Positions 1-7,478 of a stretch of DNA of 64,000 bases are shown here, piece after piece. Made by a program: the position numbers and the translations under genes. Each line of letters begins with the position of its first letter. The first letter of the stretch is position 1. This DNA comes from Labedella phragmitis (lineage in GTDB: Bacteria > Actinomycetota > Actinomycetes > Actinomycetales > Microbacteriaceae), in contig NZ_RZNB01000002.1 in the NCBI RefSeq assembly GCF_004078635.1, positions 310,001-374,000 of the forward strand, in the 5' to 3' direction. A model generated the notes under the pieces. That model saw nothing but the letters and a program-made list of their open reading frames with translations, ran no database searches and was not told the origin of the DNA.

Positions 1-471
1 CGCGGTGTCGTCGCGTTCGACGACGGGGTAGGTCGTGCGTCGGGGTTCTGGCTTCTCCGTCGTGACGGCACGGCCCTCCGCGATCCACGCGTCGCGACCC
101 CCGTCGAGCAGCCTGACATCCTCGTGCCCGAAGAGCGTGAACACCCAGAGGGCGTACGCGGCCCACCAGTTGTTCTTGTCGCCGTAGATGACGACGGTGT
201 CGGTGCGCTCGATGCCCTTGCGCGCCATGAGACGAGCGAAGCCTGCGCCATCGATGTAGTCGCGCTGCACGGGGTCGTTGAGCTCCGTGTGCCAGTCGAC
301 CTTCACAGCCCCGGGGATGTGGCCCACCTCGTAGAGCAGCACGTCCTCGTCGGACTCGACGACGACGAGACCGTCCGACCCCAGGTGTTCTTCGAGCCAC
401 GCCGTCGTCACGAGGCGTTCGGGGTGCGCGTAGCCGGCGAACTTCTCGGTCGAGTCGATTTCCACGGGCAT
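1..471 (-). CDS. sseA: Thiosulfate/3-mercaptopyruvate sulfurtransferase, 3' end cut by the window
   Basis: Rhodanese-family enzyme that transfers sulfane sulfur from thiosulfate or 3-mercaptopyruvate to an acceptor such as cyanide or a thiol. Reading minus from ATG at 471, the visible 157 residues are the N-terminal, non-catalytic rhodanese domain, with the motif [14 protein letters not shown] followed by LLDGGRDAW, as in actinobacterial SseA. The catalytic Cys lies in the second domain, beyond position 1. A GAGGAGG ribosome binding site sits about 6 bases before the ATG and fixes the start. It is divergent from zapE, and the 160-bp gap between them must hold both promoters. The family call is safe; the substrate is not determined by what is visible. 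Confidence 0.88.
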   Translation of the reverse strand, partial: MPVEIDSTEKFAGYAHPERLVTTAWLEEHLGSDGLVVVESDEDVLLYEVGHIPGAVKVDWHTELNDPVQRDYIDGAGFARLMARKGIERTDTVVIYGDKNNWWAAYALWVFTLFGHEDVRLLDGGRDAWIAEGRAVTTEKPEPRRTTYPVVERDDTA

Positions 472-532
472 CGCTGTCCTCCTCAGGATCGGAACGGGGT
501 CACCCTCGACGTTACCCGGCACCGCTGACGGA

Positions 533-538
533 TAGGCT
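533..538 (+). promoter_or_regulatory. Candidate -10 element (TAGGCT) for zapE
   Basis: TAGGCT matches the TAGRCT/TAGGAT motif that recurs upstream of many genes in this window. It would start transcription near 545 and leave a leader of about 85 bases before zapE. No clear -35 box is seen. Inferred from motif only. Confidence 0.4.
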
Positions 539-631
539 GGGGACGGGCCACGAGCGAATCTACGGAAGCTCCGTCGGGCGTGTCACCGTGGCCGTAAGAC
601 TTCGACACACGATCCCCCACCGAAGGTTCAG

Positions 632-1669
632 ATGGCCTCCTCCTCGACGTCCCCCGTGAGCCTCGCGGCGCGCTCGCCTCAGTTCAGCGGAACGGAGCTC
701 GCGGAGGGTCTCGCCCCGCCGCGCCAGTTCTCCAGCGCCTCCTTCGACAACTACCGTCCGGACCCGGAGTACCCCTCGCAGGAGGACGCCGTCGAGAGGC
801 TGCGCGCCTTCGCCGGATCCTGGTCGGCGCCGGCTCGCTCCGGCGGTCTCTTCTCGCGGAAGAAGAAGGTGCCGGAGACGCGGCCGGGCCTGTACCTCGA
901 CGGCGGCTTCGGCGTCGGCAAGACGCACCTCCTGGCCGCGCTCTGGCACGCCGCACCGGGACCGCGGAAGTACTTCGGCACCTTCATCGAGTACACGGCG
1001 CTCGTCGGCGCCCTGGGTTACGCCAGCACGGTGACGCTGCTCACGGGCTCGACCCTCCTCTGCATCGACGAGTTCGAGCTCGACGACCCGGGTGACACGA
1101 TGATGATGACGCGTCTGCTCACAGAGCTCGTCTCGACGGGCACCCGCCTCGCGGCCACGTCGAACACGCCGCCGAACGCCCTCGGCGAGGGCCGCTTCGC
1201 CGCCGCGGACTTCCTGCGCGAAATCCACGCGCTCTCGGGGAACTTCGACACCCTCCGGATCGACGGCACCGACTACCGGCGCCGGTCTCTCGAGGGTCAC
1301 GCGCTCGTCACCGACGGCGAGGCCTACGACGAGCGGGTGCGGTCGGCGATCGAGGCGGGCGAGACCGTGAGCGACGACACGTTCGACGGCATCATCGCCC
1401 ACCTCGCGAACGTGCACCCCTCCCGCTACATCGGGCTCATCGACGGCATCGACCGCATCGCGCTCTCGGGAGTCCACGTGCTCGAGTCGCAGACGGAGGC
1501 GCTTCGCCTCGTCGCATTCGTCGACCGCGTGTACGACGCGCAGATCCCGATCATCGCGAGCGGGGTCCCGCTCGACGAGGTCTTCGGTGGCGACATGCTC
1601 TCGGGCGGTTACCGCAAGAAGTACTTGCGGTCGATGTCCCGCATGATGGCGCTCACCTCCGCCGACTGA
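632..1669 (+). CDS. zapE: Cell division protein ZapE (AFG1-like ATPase)
   Basis: AAA-type P-loop ATPase of 345 residues in the AFG1/ZapE family. In E. coli ZapE acts at the division septum with FtsZ, and eukaryotic AFG1 helps mitochondrial protein quality control. A Walker A motif (GGFGVGKTHL) lies at about residues 90-99, a Walker B (LLCIDEFELDD) at about 140-150, and a sensor-like TSNTPP further on. ATG at 632 is preceded by GAAGG about 8 bases upstream. Length is normal for actinobacterial members. It appears monocistronic, divergent from the sulfurtransferase and followed by a gene with its own promoter. The family is clear; a septal role in this organism is by analogy. Confidence 0.9.
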   Translation: MASSSTSPVSLAARSPQFSGTELAEGLAPPRQFSSASFDNYRPDPEYPSQEDAVERLRAFAGSWSAPARSGGLFSRKKKVPETRPGLYLDGGFGVGKTHLLAALWHAAPGPRKYFGTFIEYTALVGALGYASTVTLLTGSTLLCIDEFELDDPGDTMMMTRLLTELVSTGTRLAATSNTPPNALGEGRFAAADFLREIHALSGNFDTLRIDGTDYRRRSLEGHALVTDGEAYDERVRSAIEAGETVSDDTFDGIIAHLANVHPSRYIGLIDGIDRIALSGVHVLESQTEALRLVAFVDRVYDAQIPIIASGVPLDEVFGGDMLSGGYRKKYLRSMSRMMALTSAD

Positions 1670-1803
1670 CCGGCCCCGGTGGCGCGTCCGTCACTCGAGC
1701 GCTGCTTCTTCTGGCGAGCGCTGCTGCAATCGGCGCGGCGCTCGCCGAGCGATGCAGTGCCGGCGTCGTGCACAGCCCGCCTTCCCCGCGGCAGCAGCGT
1801 CGG

Positions 1804-1815
1804 TAGTCTGCCGGG
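1804..1815 (+). promoter_or_regulatory. Leaderless-type promoter for the PemK/MazF-like gene
   Basis: TAGTCT at 1804-1809 ends 6 bases before the ATG at 1816, so a transcript starting at the usual distance would begin at or next to the A of the start codon. No Shine-Dalgarno sequence precedes the ATG. The spacing is the same as at ruvA, rarA and hisE. Confidence 0.5.
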
Positions 1816-2337
1816 ATGGCTCGTTCCTCCGGCTTCCTCATTTCGCTCCTCGGTGCCTTCCGTCCGACGGCACGGGCGCGTGCCCGACTGAAGAACGGAC
1901 TTCCGCCTCGCCTGAAGGTCGTCGGCTCCGTCACGACCGAGGAGATCGACCCGCGTGCGCTCGGCCGTGTTCTGCTCGAGTACACGCCCTCGGCCGACGG
2001 AGTGCCGGACCCCGGCGAGATCGTCTGGACGTGGGTGCCGTACGAGGAGAACGACGGGCGCGGGAAGGATCGGCCGGTGCTCATCGTCGCGGCTGGACTC
2101 GACGGGTTCGCGCTGGCCGTCCAACTCACGTCGAAGGACCACGCCGGCGACCGGGATCACCTGGCCGTCGGGTCGGGGGACTGGGACGGTCAGCACCGCG
2201 AGAGCTGGGCACGACTCGACCGCGTCTTCCGCGTGCACGCCGGGAGCGTGCGGCGCGAGGCGTCCTTCCTGCCGGAGATGGCCTACCGCCGCGTGGCCGC
2301 TGCGCTCGCCACCCGGTACGGCTGGCACCTCGGCTGA
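1816..2337 (+). CDS. PemK/MazF-like domain protein without an adjacent antitoxin
   Basis: A 173-residue protein whose middle (about residues 66-90) reads PGEIVWTWVPYEE, then GKDRPVLIV, the opening strands of the PemK/MazF/CcdB barrel. The family is best known for toxin endoribonucleases that cut mRNA. This one has a basic N-terminal extension of about 60 residues and no antitoxin-sized gene upstream or downstream: zapE ends 146 bases before it and a terminator follows 16 bases after. In actinobacteria, solitary chromosomal proteins of this type are often annotated as PemK/MazF toxins without evidence of toxicity, so it may be a housekeeping RNA-binding protein. Start chosen as ATG 1816, twelve bases after a TAGTCT box. 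Family call moderate; toxin function doubtful. Confidence 0.6.
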   Translation: MARSSGFLISLLGAFRPTARARARLKNGLPPRLKVVGSVTTEEIDPRALGRVLLEYTPSADGVPDPGEIVWTWVPYEENDGRGKDRPVLIVAAGLDGFALAVQLTSKDHAGDRDHLAVGSGDWDGQHRESWARLDRVFRVHAGSVRREASFLPEMAYRRVAAALATRYGWHLG

Positions 2338-2353
2338 CGCTCCAGGAACAGCA

Positions 2354-2381
2354 GAACGGCCGCTCCGAGGAGCGGCCGTTC
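2354..2381. terminator. Bidirectional hairpin terminator between convergent genes
   Basis: A perfect 12-bp stem (2354-2365 with 2370-2381) closes a 4-base loop, CGAG. It lies between the PemK-like gene ending at 2337 (plus) and the small basic gene ending at 2418 (minus), so it can serve both. There is no strong U-tract, as is usual in high-GC actinobacteria. Confidence 0.75.
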
Positions 2382-2417
2382 CGGTGTGACGCTGTCGTTC
2401 CGTCGCTGGAACGAGGG

Positions 2418-2558
2418 TCAGTGCTTCTTGCCGACGTTCGAGACGACGTCACCGGATCCGGAGTTCGAATCCTTCTTGTTCTTCTTGTCGAGTCGCTTCT
2501 CTTTGAGCGATCGAACGGCCGTCTTCGCGACCGCCTTGCGTGATGACTTCTCCGCCAT
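2418..2558 (-). CDS. Small basic protein of 46 residues, function unknown
   Basis: From ATG at 2558 the product is 46 residues: an N-terminal MAEKSSRKAVAKTAVRSLKE helix-like part, a KRLDKKNKK cluster, a short polar SNSGSG stretch and a C-terminal NVGKKH. About 30% of residues are Lys or Arg (11 K, 3 R), typical of a nucleic-acid- or ribosome-associated small protein. GGAGG sits about 7 bases before the ATG, and the gene ends just before a strong terminator. Together these argue that it is real although it is short. No catalytic motif is visible and no function is assigned. Similar short basic open frames are, as far as I recall, common in Micrococcales genomes. Confidence 0.65.
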   Translation of the reverse strand: MAEKSSRKAVAKTAVRSLKEKRLDKKNKKDSNSGSGDVVSNVGKKH

Positions 2559-2709
2559 GGTCCTGCCTCCGTCGAGAGCCGGGGTGACCCTGTAGGGCCG
2601 ACCGTACGCCATCCGAAGGTGAAGAGCAGCATTCACGGTGAATGAGCCAGGAGGTGACGCCGGGCGCGCATGACATGGAGTCGCGGATGCGGACGTGATC
2701 GTCGGAGGG

Positions 2710-2782
2710 TGGGCGATACCGGACTCGAACCGATGACCTCTTCCGTGTGAAGGAAGCGCGCTACCAACTGCGCCAATCGCCC
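2710..2782 (-). tRNA. tRNA-Val (anticodon CAC)
   Basis: On the minus strand the sequence folds as a complete cloverleaf of 73 nt: acceptor GGGCGAT paired with ATCGCCC plus discriminator A; anticodon stem CTTCC/GGAAG around loop TTCACAC, giving CAC (reads GUG); T arm with GGTTCGAGTCC. CCA is not encoded. It is nearly identical, outside the anticodon and part of the D and T arms, to the Val-GAC gene at 3315. Confidence 0.95.
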
Positions 2783-2814
2783 ATGCGGCTTCCGGGAGGT
2801 CGCCGCGGTACACG

Positions 2815-2820
2815 ATCCTA
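2815..2820 (-). promoter_or_regulatory. Candidate -10 element (TAGGAT) for tRNA-Val(CAC)
   Basis: TAGGAT on the minus strand lies about 33 bases before the mature 5' end of the tRNA, a normal distance for a tRNA promoter. The 282-bp stretch 2783-3065 between the divergent tRNA genes holds this promoter, the plus-strand promoter at 3007-3036, and nothing else that I can support. Confidence 0.5.
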
Positions 2821-3006
2821 ACCGACGCCGAGGGCTCGCGCGAACCGAGCCCGCGCGACTCGTTCCGACACCGCCGATCGGGCCCGGATCGGACATCGGC
2901 GGTTGAAATCTCCGGCGCCGATGCCAGCCGCGTACGTCGCTTGCGGGGTGCGCGGGGCCGCCGCGGGCTGTGTGACGCCCGAAATCACGGGGCGGCGTGT
3001 CTCGGT

Positions 3007-3036
3007 TTGGACTTGCGGTTGTGTTTCGGTTAGAGT
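3007..3036 (+). promoter_or_regulatory. Promoter of the Gly-Cys-Val tRNA array
   Basis: TTGGAC (3007-3012), an 18-base spacer, and TAGAGT (3031-3036) make a good sigma-70-type promoter. The predicted start is near 3043, 23 bases before the first mature tRNA. It is one of the few promoters in this window with a recognisable -35 box, in line with strong stable-RNA expression. Confidence 0.65.
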
Positions 3037-3065
3037 TCCTAGGCACCCGGAAACGGGAGCGAAAT

Positions 3066-3137
3066 GCGGATGTGGCGCAGTGGTAGCGCATCACCTTGCC
3101 AAGGTGAGGGTCGCGAGTTCGAATCTCGTCATCCGCT
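3066..3137 (+). tRNA. tRNA-Gly (anticodon GCC)
   Basis: Cloverleaf of 72 nt: acceptor GCGGATG/CATCCGC with discriminator T; anticodon stem TCACC/GGTGA around loop TTGCCAA, anticodon GCC; T arm containing GAGTTCGAATCTC. First gene of a three-tRNA array. CCA is not encoded. Confidence 0.96.
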
Positions 3138-3189
3138 CGAGTGTTGGTGGTCGGCTTCGGTCGGCTACGGCATGTGGGCAACCACACGC

Positions 3190-3260
3190 GGTGGCGTGGC
3201 CGAGAGGCGAGGCAGCGGCCTGCAAAGCCGTCCACACGGGTTCGAATCCCGTCGCCACCT
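3190..3260 (+). tRNA. tRNA-Cys (anticodon GCA)
   Basis: Cloverleaf of 71 nt: acceptor GGTGGCG/CGCCACC with discriminator T; anticodon stem GCGGC/GCCGT (one G-U pair) around loop CTGCAAA, anticodon GCA; T arm GGGTTCGAATCCC. The length is typical of actinobacterial tRNA-Cys. Second gene of the array. Confidence 0.96.
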
Positions 3261-3314
3261 CAATCATCAGGATCGAGACACGCTTCCGGATGCACTCAGC
3301 AGTAATTGAACAAT

Positions 3315-3386
3315 GGGCGATTGGCGCAGCGGTAGCGCGCTTCCCTGACACGGAAGAGGTCACTGGTTCGATCCCAGTATCGCCCA
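3315..3386 (+). tRNA. tRNA-Val (anticodon GAC)
   Basis: Cloverleaf of 72 nt: acceptor GGGCGAT/ATCGCCC with discriminator A; anticodon stem CTTCC/GGAAG around loop CTGACAC, anticodon GAC (reads GUC and GUU); T arm CTGGTTCGATCCCAG. Last gene of the array, directly followed by a strong terminator. Confidence 0.96.
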
Positions 3387-3402
3387 CCAGAGTCTGAGAC
3401 AG

Positions 3403-3444
3403 AACGACGAAGGCCCCCGGCATGAGCCGGGGGCCTTCGTCGTT
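3403..3444. terminator. Very strong hairpin terminator after the tRNA array
   Basis: A perfect 19-bp stem (3403-3421 with 3426-3444) around the 4-base loop ATGA. It closes the tRNA array from the left and the minus-strand gene ending at 3456 from the right, so it probably works in both directions. Confidence 0.88.
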
Positions 3445-3455
3445 CCCGGCGATAC

Positions 3456-3794
3456 TCATCGCGGCTGGGCAGGGTTCGTCGGGTCGCCGTGCGACGGCGG
3501 GTTCATCGGCGGACCGGACGTCGCCGGACTCACGGGCGAACCGGTGGAGCCCTGCTGGACCTCGGGGAGGTCTGTGGGCAGCGATCCGCTCGGTTCCGCG
3601 CCGTTTCTCAGCGCCTCGAGTCGGCGCTCGAGGACCTGGACGACGGGCAGTCTGTCGCCATGCGTACGTTCGTACGCGAGCACGTCGGAGAGGTCGGCTT
3701 CGCTGAGCGCGGCGATCCGCGACGGCAGCATCCCCACCGGGATGTGGTCGTAGTCGGGCAGTGCGAGTTCTCGTCGTTCGGGTGAGTCGGTCAT
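3456..3794 (-). CDS. Conserved actinobacterial protein of unknown function, proline-rich tail
   Basis: Product of 112 residues from ATG at 3794, which has AAGGAGGA about 6 bases upstream; an earlier in-frame start at 3824 lacks such a site. The first 65 residues contain LPDYDHIPVGMLPSRIA, then LSEADLSDVLAYERTHGDR and VVQVLERRLEALRNGAEPS, a short helical domain I recognise from many actinobacterial proteins of unknown function. The last 40 residues are Pro/Ser/Gly-rich and probably disordered. No membrane segment or catalytic motif is seen. The gene is divergent from thrS across a 159-bp promoter region. Confidence 0.7.
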   Translation of the reverse strand: MTDSPERRELALPDYDHIPVGMLPSRIAALSEADLSDVLAYERTHGDRLPVVQVLERRLEALRNGAEPSGSLPTDLPEVQQGSTGSPVSPATSGPPMNPPSHGDPTNPAQPR

Positions 3795-3882
3795 GAGCTC
3801 CTCCTTCGGTCGTCGGACCCCCACGATGACCGGCGCTGCGGATGCTCCTCAACAGCTTGATTTCCGGTGCCGCGTCGTCGTA

Positions 3883-3919
3883 TCGGTCGGACGACCGACC
3901 TCCGGCGCGGCGATAGAGT
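3883..3919 (+). promoter_or_regulatory. Candidate thrS promoter with an overlapping inverted repeat
   Basis: A -10-like TAGAGT lies at 3914-3919. A perfect 7-bp inverted repeat with a 2-base centre (TCGGTCG at 3883-3889 and CGACCGA at 3892-3898) covers the place where the -35 box would be, as an operator would. No known regulator site matches it in my memory. The start of thrS is 35 bases after the -10 box. Confidence 0.4.
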
Positions 3920-3953
3920 GAGAGGCCAACGCACTCGACTCGAAGGAACAGCT

Positions 3954-5921
3954 GTGTCAGACGGTTTCGCCAGGTTCACCGACCGATCCGTTGTCGCCAT
4001 GCGCGTCAACGGCGACCTGAAGGACCTCGCGACGACGCTCACGGTCGACGACGTCGTCGAGCCCGTCACGATCGACTCGGCCGACGGCCTCGCCATCCTG
4101 CGTCACTCGACGGCGCACGTGCTCGCCCAGGCCGTCCAGCGGATCAACCCGGAGGCCAGGCTCGGCATCGGGCCGCCCGTCACCGACGGCTTCTACTACG
4201 ACTTCGACGTCGCCGAGCCGTTCACGCTCGAGGATTTCAAGCCGCTGCAGAAGGAGATGGACCGCATCATCCGGCAGGGCCAGCGCTTCGTCCGCCGCGT
4301 CGTGACCGAGGACGAGGCGCGCGCCGAGCTCGAGAACGAGCCGTACAAGCTCGAGCTCATCGGACTGAAGGGCGGATCCGACGCGGGCGACGCGGGCGAA
4401 TCCGTCGAGGTCGGCGGCGCCGAGCTCACGATCTACGACAACGTCGACCCGAAGTCGGGGGAGACGGTCTGGAAGGACCTCTGCCGCGGTCCGCACCTCC
4501 CGAGCACCCGCATGATCGGCAACGGCTTCGCGCTCATGCGCGTCGCCGCGGCGTACTGGCGCGGCTCCGAGAAGAACCCGCAGCTGCAGCGCATCTACGG
4601 CACAGCCTGGCCGACGAAGGACGAGCTCCGCGCCTACCAGGCCCGGCTCGAGGAGGCCGCGAAGCGCGACCACCGCAAGCTCGGTCGCGAACTCGACCTC
4701 TTCAGCTTCCCCGAGGAGATCGGTTCTGGTCTCGCGGTGTTCCACCCGCGCGGCGGCATCATCCGCAACGAGATCGAGAACTATATGCGCGAGCGGCTCA
4801 TCGCGAACGGTTACGAGCTCGTCAACACGCCGCACATCACCAAGGGTCACCTCTTCGAGACCAGTCAGCACCTCAACTGGTACAAGGAGGGCATGTTCCC
4901 GGCGATGCACCTCGACGCCGAGTACGACGCCGACGGGGAGCTGACCCGCCAGGGCCAGGACTACTACCTCAAGCCGATGAACTGCCCGATGCACAACCTG
5001 ATCTACCGAGCTCGCGGCCGCAGCTACCGCGAGCTCCCCCTGCGGCTCGCGGAGTTCGGCACCGTGTACCGCTACGAGAAGAGCGGGACGCTCTCGGGTC
5101 TCACGCGTGTGCGCGGCCTCACGCAGGACGACGCGCACATCTACGTCGCGCCGGACCAGGTCAAGGAGGAACTCGCCCGTCAGCTCGAGTTCGTGCTCGA
5201 GACGCTGCGCGGCTACGGCCTCAACGATTTCTACCTCGAGCTCTCCACGAAGGACCCGGAGAAGTTCGTCGGGACGGACGAGATGTGGGAGGAGGCGACC
5301 GAGACGCTCCGCCAGGTCGCCGTCGACTCCGGTCTCGAACTCGTCCCCGACCCGGGCGGCGCCGCCTTCTACGGTCCGAAGATCTCGGTGCAGGCGCGCG
5401 ACGCCATCGGCCGCACGTGGCAGCTCTCGACGGTGCAGCTCGATTTCAACCAACCCGAGCTCTTCGAGCTCGAGTACGCCGCGGCGGACGGCTCCCGGCA
5501 GCAGCCCGTCATGATCCACCGCGCTCTGCTCGGGTCGATCGAGCGGTTCTTCGCCATCCTCCTCGAGCACTACGCGGGTGCGTTCCCGCTGTGGCTCGCA
5601 CCCGAGCAGGTCGTCGCGATCCCCGTCGCCGACGAGTACGCGCCGTACCTCGAGGAGATTGTCGCCCGTCTCACGTCCGCGGGCGTGCGCGCGAGCGTCG
5701 ACCGGAGCGACGACCGCATGCAGAAGAAGATCCGCACCCACACGACCGGCAAGGTCCCGCTCCAGCTCATCGCGGGGGAGCAGGACGTCGCAGGCGGCTC
5801 CGTGAGCTTCCGCTTCCTCGACGGCACGCAGCTGAACGGCGTCCCGGTCGACGAGGCCGTCGAGCGCATCCGTCGTGCGATCGCCGAGAAGGAGCTCGTC
5901 CTGACGGCGTGGGCGGAATGA
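3954..5921 (+). CDS. thrS: Threonine--tRNA ligase
   Basis: Class II synthetase that charges tRNA-Thr in the cytoplasm. GTG at 3954, with GAAGGA 10 bases upstream, gives 655 residues; the frame stays open further upstream to 3867, but that extension is Arg-rich and unlike the family. In order: a short TGS-like N-terminus, an editing domain beginning at about residue 50 (HSTAHVLAQ), the catalytic core with zinc-ligand Cys in MNCPMHN at about 344 and motif 2 [11 protein letters not shown], and a C-terminal anticodon-binding domain. The stop overlaps the next start as ATGA, so the HIT gene is translationally coupled. The thrS-HIT pair is standard in actinobacteria. Confidence 0.96.
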   Translation: MSDGFARFTDRSVVAMRVNGDLKDLATTLTVDDVVEPVTIDSADGLAILRHSTAHVLAQAVQRINPEARLGIGPPVTDGFYYDFDVAEPFTLEDFKPLQKEMDRIIRQGQRFVRRVVTEDEARAELENEPYKLELIGLKGGSDAGDAGESVEVGGAELTIYDNVDPKSGETVWKDLCRGPHLPSTRMIGNGFALMRVAAAYWRGSEKNPQLQRIYGTAWPTKDELRAYQARLEEAAKRDHRKLGRELDLFSFPEEIGSGLAVFHPRGGIIRNEIENYMRERLIANGYELVNTPHITKGHLFETSQHLNWYKEGMFPAMHLDAEYDADGELTRQGQDYYLKPMNCPMHNLIYRARGRSYRELPLRLAEFGTVYRYEKSGTLSGLTRVRGLTQDDAHIYVAPDQVKEELARQLEFVLETLRGYGLNDFYLELSTKDPEKFVGTDEMWEEATETLRQVAVDSGLELVPDPGGAAFYGPKISVQARDAIGRTWQLSTVQLDFNQPELFELEYAAADGSRQQPVMIHRALLGSIERFFAILLEHYAGAFPLWLAPEQVVAIPVADEYAPYLEEIVARLTSAGVRASVDRSDDRMQKKIRTHTTGKVPLQLIAGEQDVAGGSVSFRFLDGTQLNGVPVDEAVERIRRAIAEKELVLTAWAE

Positions 5922-6472
5922 CGGACGACGCCTCCCTCGAGTCCGCCGCACACCTCGTCGGCGTGCCCGACGAGTTCCAGCGGTTGTGGACGCCGCACCG
6001 GATGGCGTACATCGAGGGCGGCCCGAAGCCGCACGTCGACGAATGCCCGTTCTGCTGGGCACCGCAGCAGGACGACGAGTCGGCGCTCATCGTCGCCCGC
6101 GGGACGCACGCGTACGTGCTGCTCAACCTGTTCCCGTACAACTCGGGGCACCTCCTCGTGTGCCCGTACCGCCACATCCCGCTGTACGACGACGCGACGG
6201 TCGACGAGGTCGCGGAGATCGGTGCTCTCACGCAGAAGGCGATGCGCGTCGTCCGTGCCACGTCGAACAACGACGGCTTCAACATCGGCATGAATCAAGG
6301 CGCCGTAGCCGGAGCGGGCATCGCCGGACACCTCCACCAGCACCTCGTGCCGCGCTGGGCGCAGGACGCGAACTTCTTCCCGATCATCGCCCGAACGAAG
6401 GCGCTTCCGCAGCTGCTCGGAGACGTCCGTCGAACGCTCGCCGAGGCCTGGAACGCCGCTGAGAGCCACTGA
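5918..6472 (+). CDS. HIT-family nucleotide hydrolase/phosphorylase (Ap4A phosphorylase type)
   Basis: A 184-residue histidine-triad protein. The triad [11 protein letters not shown] is at about residues 136-146, and ECPFCWAP near the N-terminus is the zinc-ligand-like motif of the actinobacterial branch. The Mycobacterium tuberculosis protein encoded after thrS in the same way (Rv2613c) is a diadenosine tetraphosphate phosphorylase, so dinucleoside polyphosphate breakdown is the best guess. It overlaps thrS by 4 bases. In many actinobacteria it is followed by pgsA and phosphatidylinositol mannoside genes; here pdxS comes next. Confidence 0.88.
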   Translation: MTDDASLESAAHLVGVPDEFQRLWTPHRMAYIEGGPKPHVDECPFCWAPQQDDESALIVARGTHAYVLLNLFPYNSGHLLVCPYRHIPLYDDATVDEVAEIGALTQKAMRVVRATSNNDGFNIGMNQGAVAGAGIAGHLHQHLVPRWAQDANFFPIIARTKALPQLLGDVRRTLAEAWNAAESH

Positions 6473-6473
6473 T

Positions 6474-6533
6474 CGGGAATTGGCTCCCGCCTCGAGCCGC
6501 CCCGCGAGCCACCCGTTGCGAATTGGCTTCCCG
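6474..6533 (+). repeat. Duplicated GAATTGGCT(T)CCCG motif upstream of pdxS
   Basis: The sequence GAATTGGCTCCCG (6477-6489) recurs 43 bases later as GAATTGGCTTCCCG (6520-6533). The first copy is also a 5-bp inverted repeat (CGGGA/TCCCG with a 6-base loop). Both lie in the 103-bp gap between the HIT gene and the pdxS promoter. They could be a duplicated regulator site or a decayed small repeat; the sequence alone does not decide. Confidence 0.4.
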
Positions 6534-6562
6534 TCGGCCTGATCACCGGCTCGCGGTGTCCC

Positions 6563-6575
6563 TAGACTCGGCCGC
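6563..6575 (+). promoter_or_regulatory. Leaderless-type promoter of pdxS
   Basis: TAGACT at 6563-6568 ends 7 bases before the ATG at 6576, which places the transcription start on or next to the start codon. No Shine-Dalgarno is present. Confidence 0.55.
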
Positions 6576-7478
6576 ATGACCGAGACATCTTCCCCCTCCA
6601 CCGTCGGATCGAGCCGCGTCAAGCGCGGACTCGCCGAGATGCTGAAGGGCGGCGTCATCATGGACGTCGTCACGGCCGAGCAGGCCAGGATCGCCGAGGA
6701 CGCCGGAGCCGTCGCCGTCATGGCGCTCGAGCGCGTGCCGGCGGACATCCGTGCGCAGGGAGGCGTCGCGCGCATGAGCGACCCGGACCTCATCGAGGCG
6801 ATCGTCGCCGAGGTGTCGATCCCCGTCATGGCGAAGGCGCGCATCGGGCATTTCGTCGAGGCACAGGTCCTTCAGGCGCTCGACGTCGACTACATCGACG
6901 AGTCCGAGGTGTTGAGCCCGGCCGACTACGTGAACCACATCGACAAGTGGTCCTTCACGGTGCCATTCGTGTGCGGTGCGACGAACCTGGGAGAGGCTCT
7001 CCGGCGCATCAACGAGGGCGCCGCCATGATCCGTTCGAAGGGCGAGGCCGGCACGGGCGATGTCTCGGAGGCCACGAAGCACATCCGCACGATCGGCGCC
7101 GAGATCCGTGCACTCTCCGCGATGTCGAAGGACGAGCTCTACGTCGCGGCGAAGGAGCTGCAGGCGCCGTACGAGCTCGTCGCCGAGGTGGCCGAGCGCG
7201 GCGCGCTCCCCGTGGTGCTCTTCACCGCCGGCGGCGTCGCGACGCCGGCCGACGCTGCTCTCATGATGCAGCTCGGGGCCGACGGGGTCTTCGTCGGGTC
7301 CGGCATCTTCAAGTCGGGGGAGCCCGAGCGGCGGGCCGCGGCGATCGTCAAGGCGACGACGTTCTTCGACGACCCCGCCGTCATCGCCGATGCCTCGCGT
7401 GGGCTCGGGGAGGCCATGGTCGGCATCAACGTCGCGGACCTTCCGGCTCCGCACCGGCTCGCCGAGCGTGGCTGGTAG
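6576..7478 (+). CDS. pdxS: Pyridoxal 5'-phosphate synthase lyase subunit PdxS
   Basis: Synthase subunit of the ribose-5-phosphate-dependent vitamin B6 pathway: it condenses ribose 5-phosphate, glyceraldehyde 3-phosphate and ammonia (from PdxT) into PLP. Length 300 residues, normal. Family motifs are visible: [14 protein letters not shown] near the N-terminus, the active-site lysine region [14 protein letters not shown] at about 85-98, and [20 protein letters not shown] with the second catalytic Lys at about 150. It overlaps pdxT by 11 bases. Cells probably assemble the usual 12+12 PdxS-PdxT complex (family knowledge). Confidence 0.97.
   Translation: MTETSSPSTVGSSRVKRGLAEMLKGGVIMDVVTAEQARIAEDAGAVAVMALERVPADIRAQGGVARMSDPDLIEAIVAEVSIPVMAKARIGHFVEAQVLQALDVDYIDESEVLSPADYVNHIDKWSFTVPFVCGATNLGEALRRINEGAAMIRSKGEAGTGDVSEATKHIRTIGAEIRALSAMSKDELYVAAKELQAPYELVAEVAERGALPVVLFTAGGVATPADAALMMQLGADGVFVGSGIFKSGEPERRAAAIVKATTFFDDPAVIADASRGLGEAMVGINVADLPAPHRLAERGW

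Noticed and set aside
1697-1725. Direct repeat GAGCGCTGCT after zapE
   Set aside because: Only 10 bases, two copies and embedded in GC-rich filler; no associated structure or promoter.
2700-3450. A tRNA-linked integrated element (island) near the four tRNA genes
   Set aside because: No integrase, no direct repeat of a tRNA 3' end and no change in base composition or gene content around them.
3867-3953. A 29-residue N-terminal extension of ThrS
   Set aside because: It is Arg-rich, overlaps the predicted promoter and lacks a ribosome binding site; GTG 3954 fits the family start.
3795-3953. A T-box leader before thrS
   Set aside because: No T-box core sequence (AGGGUGG-type) or specifier-loop arrangement was seen, and the predicted leader is only about 30 bases.
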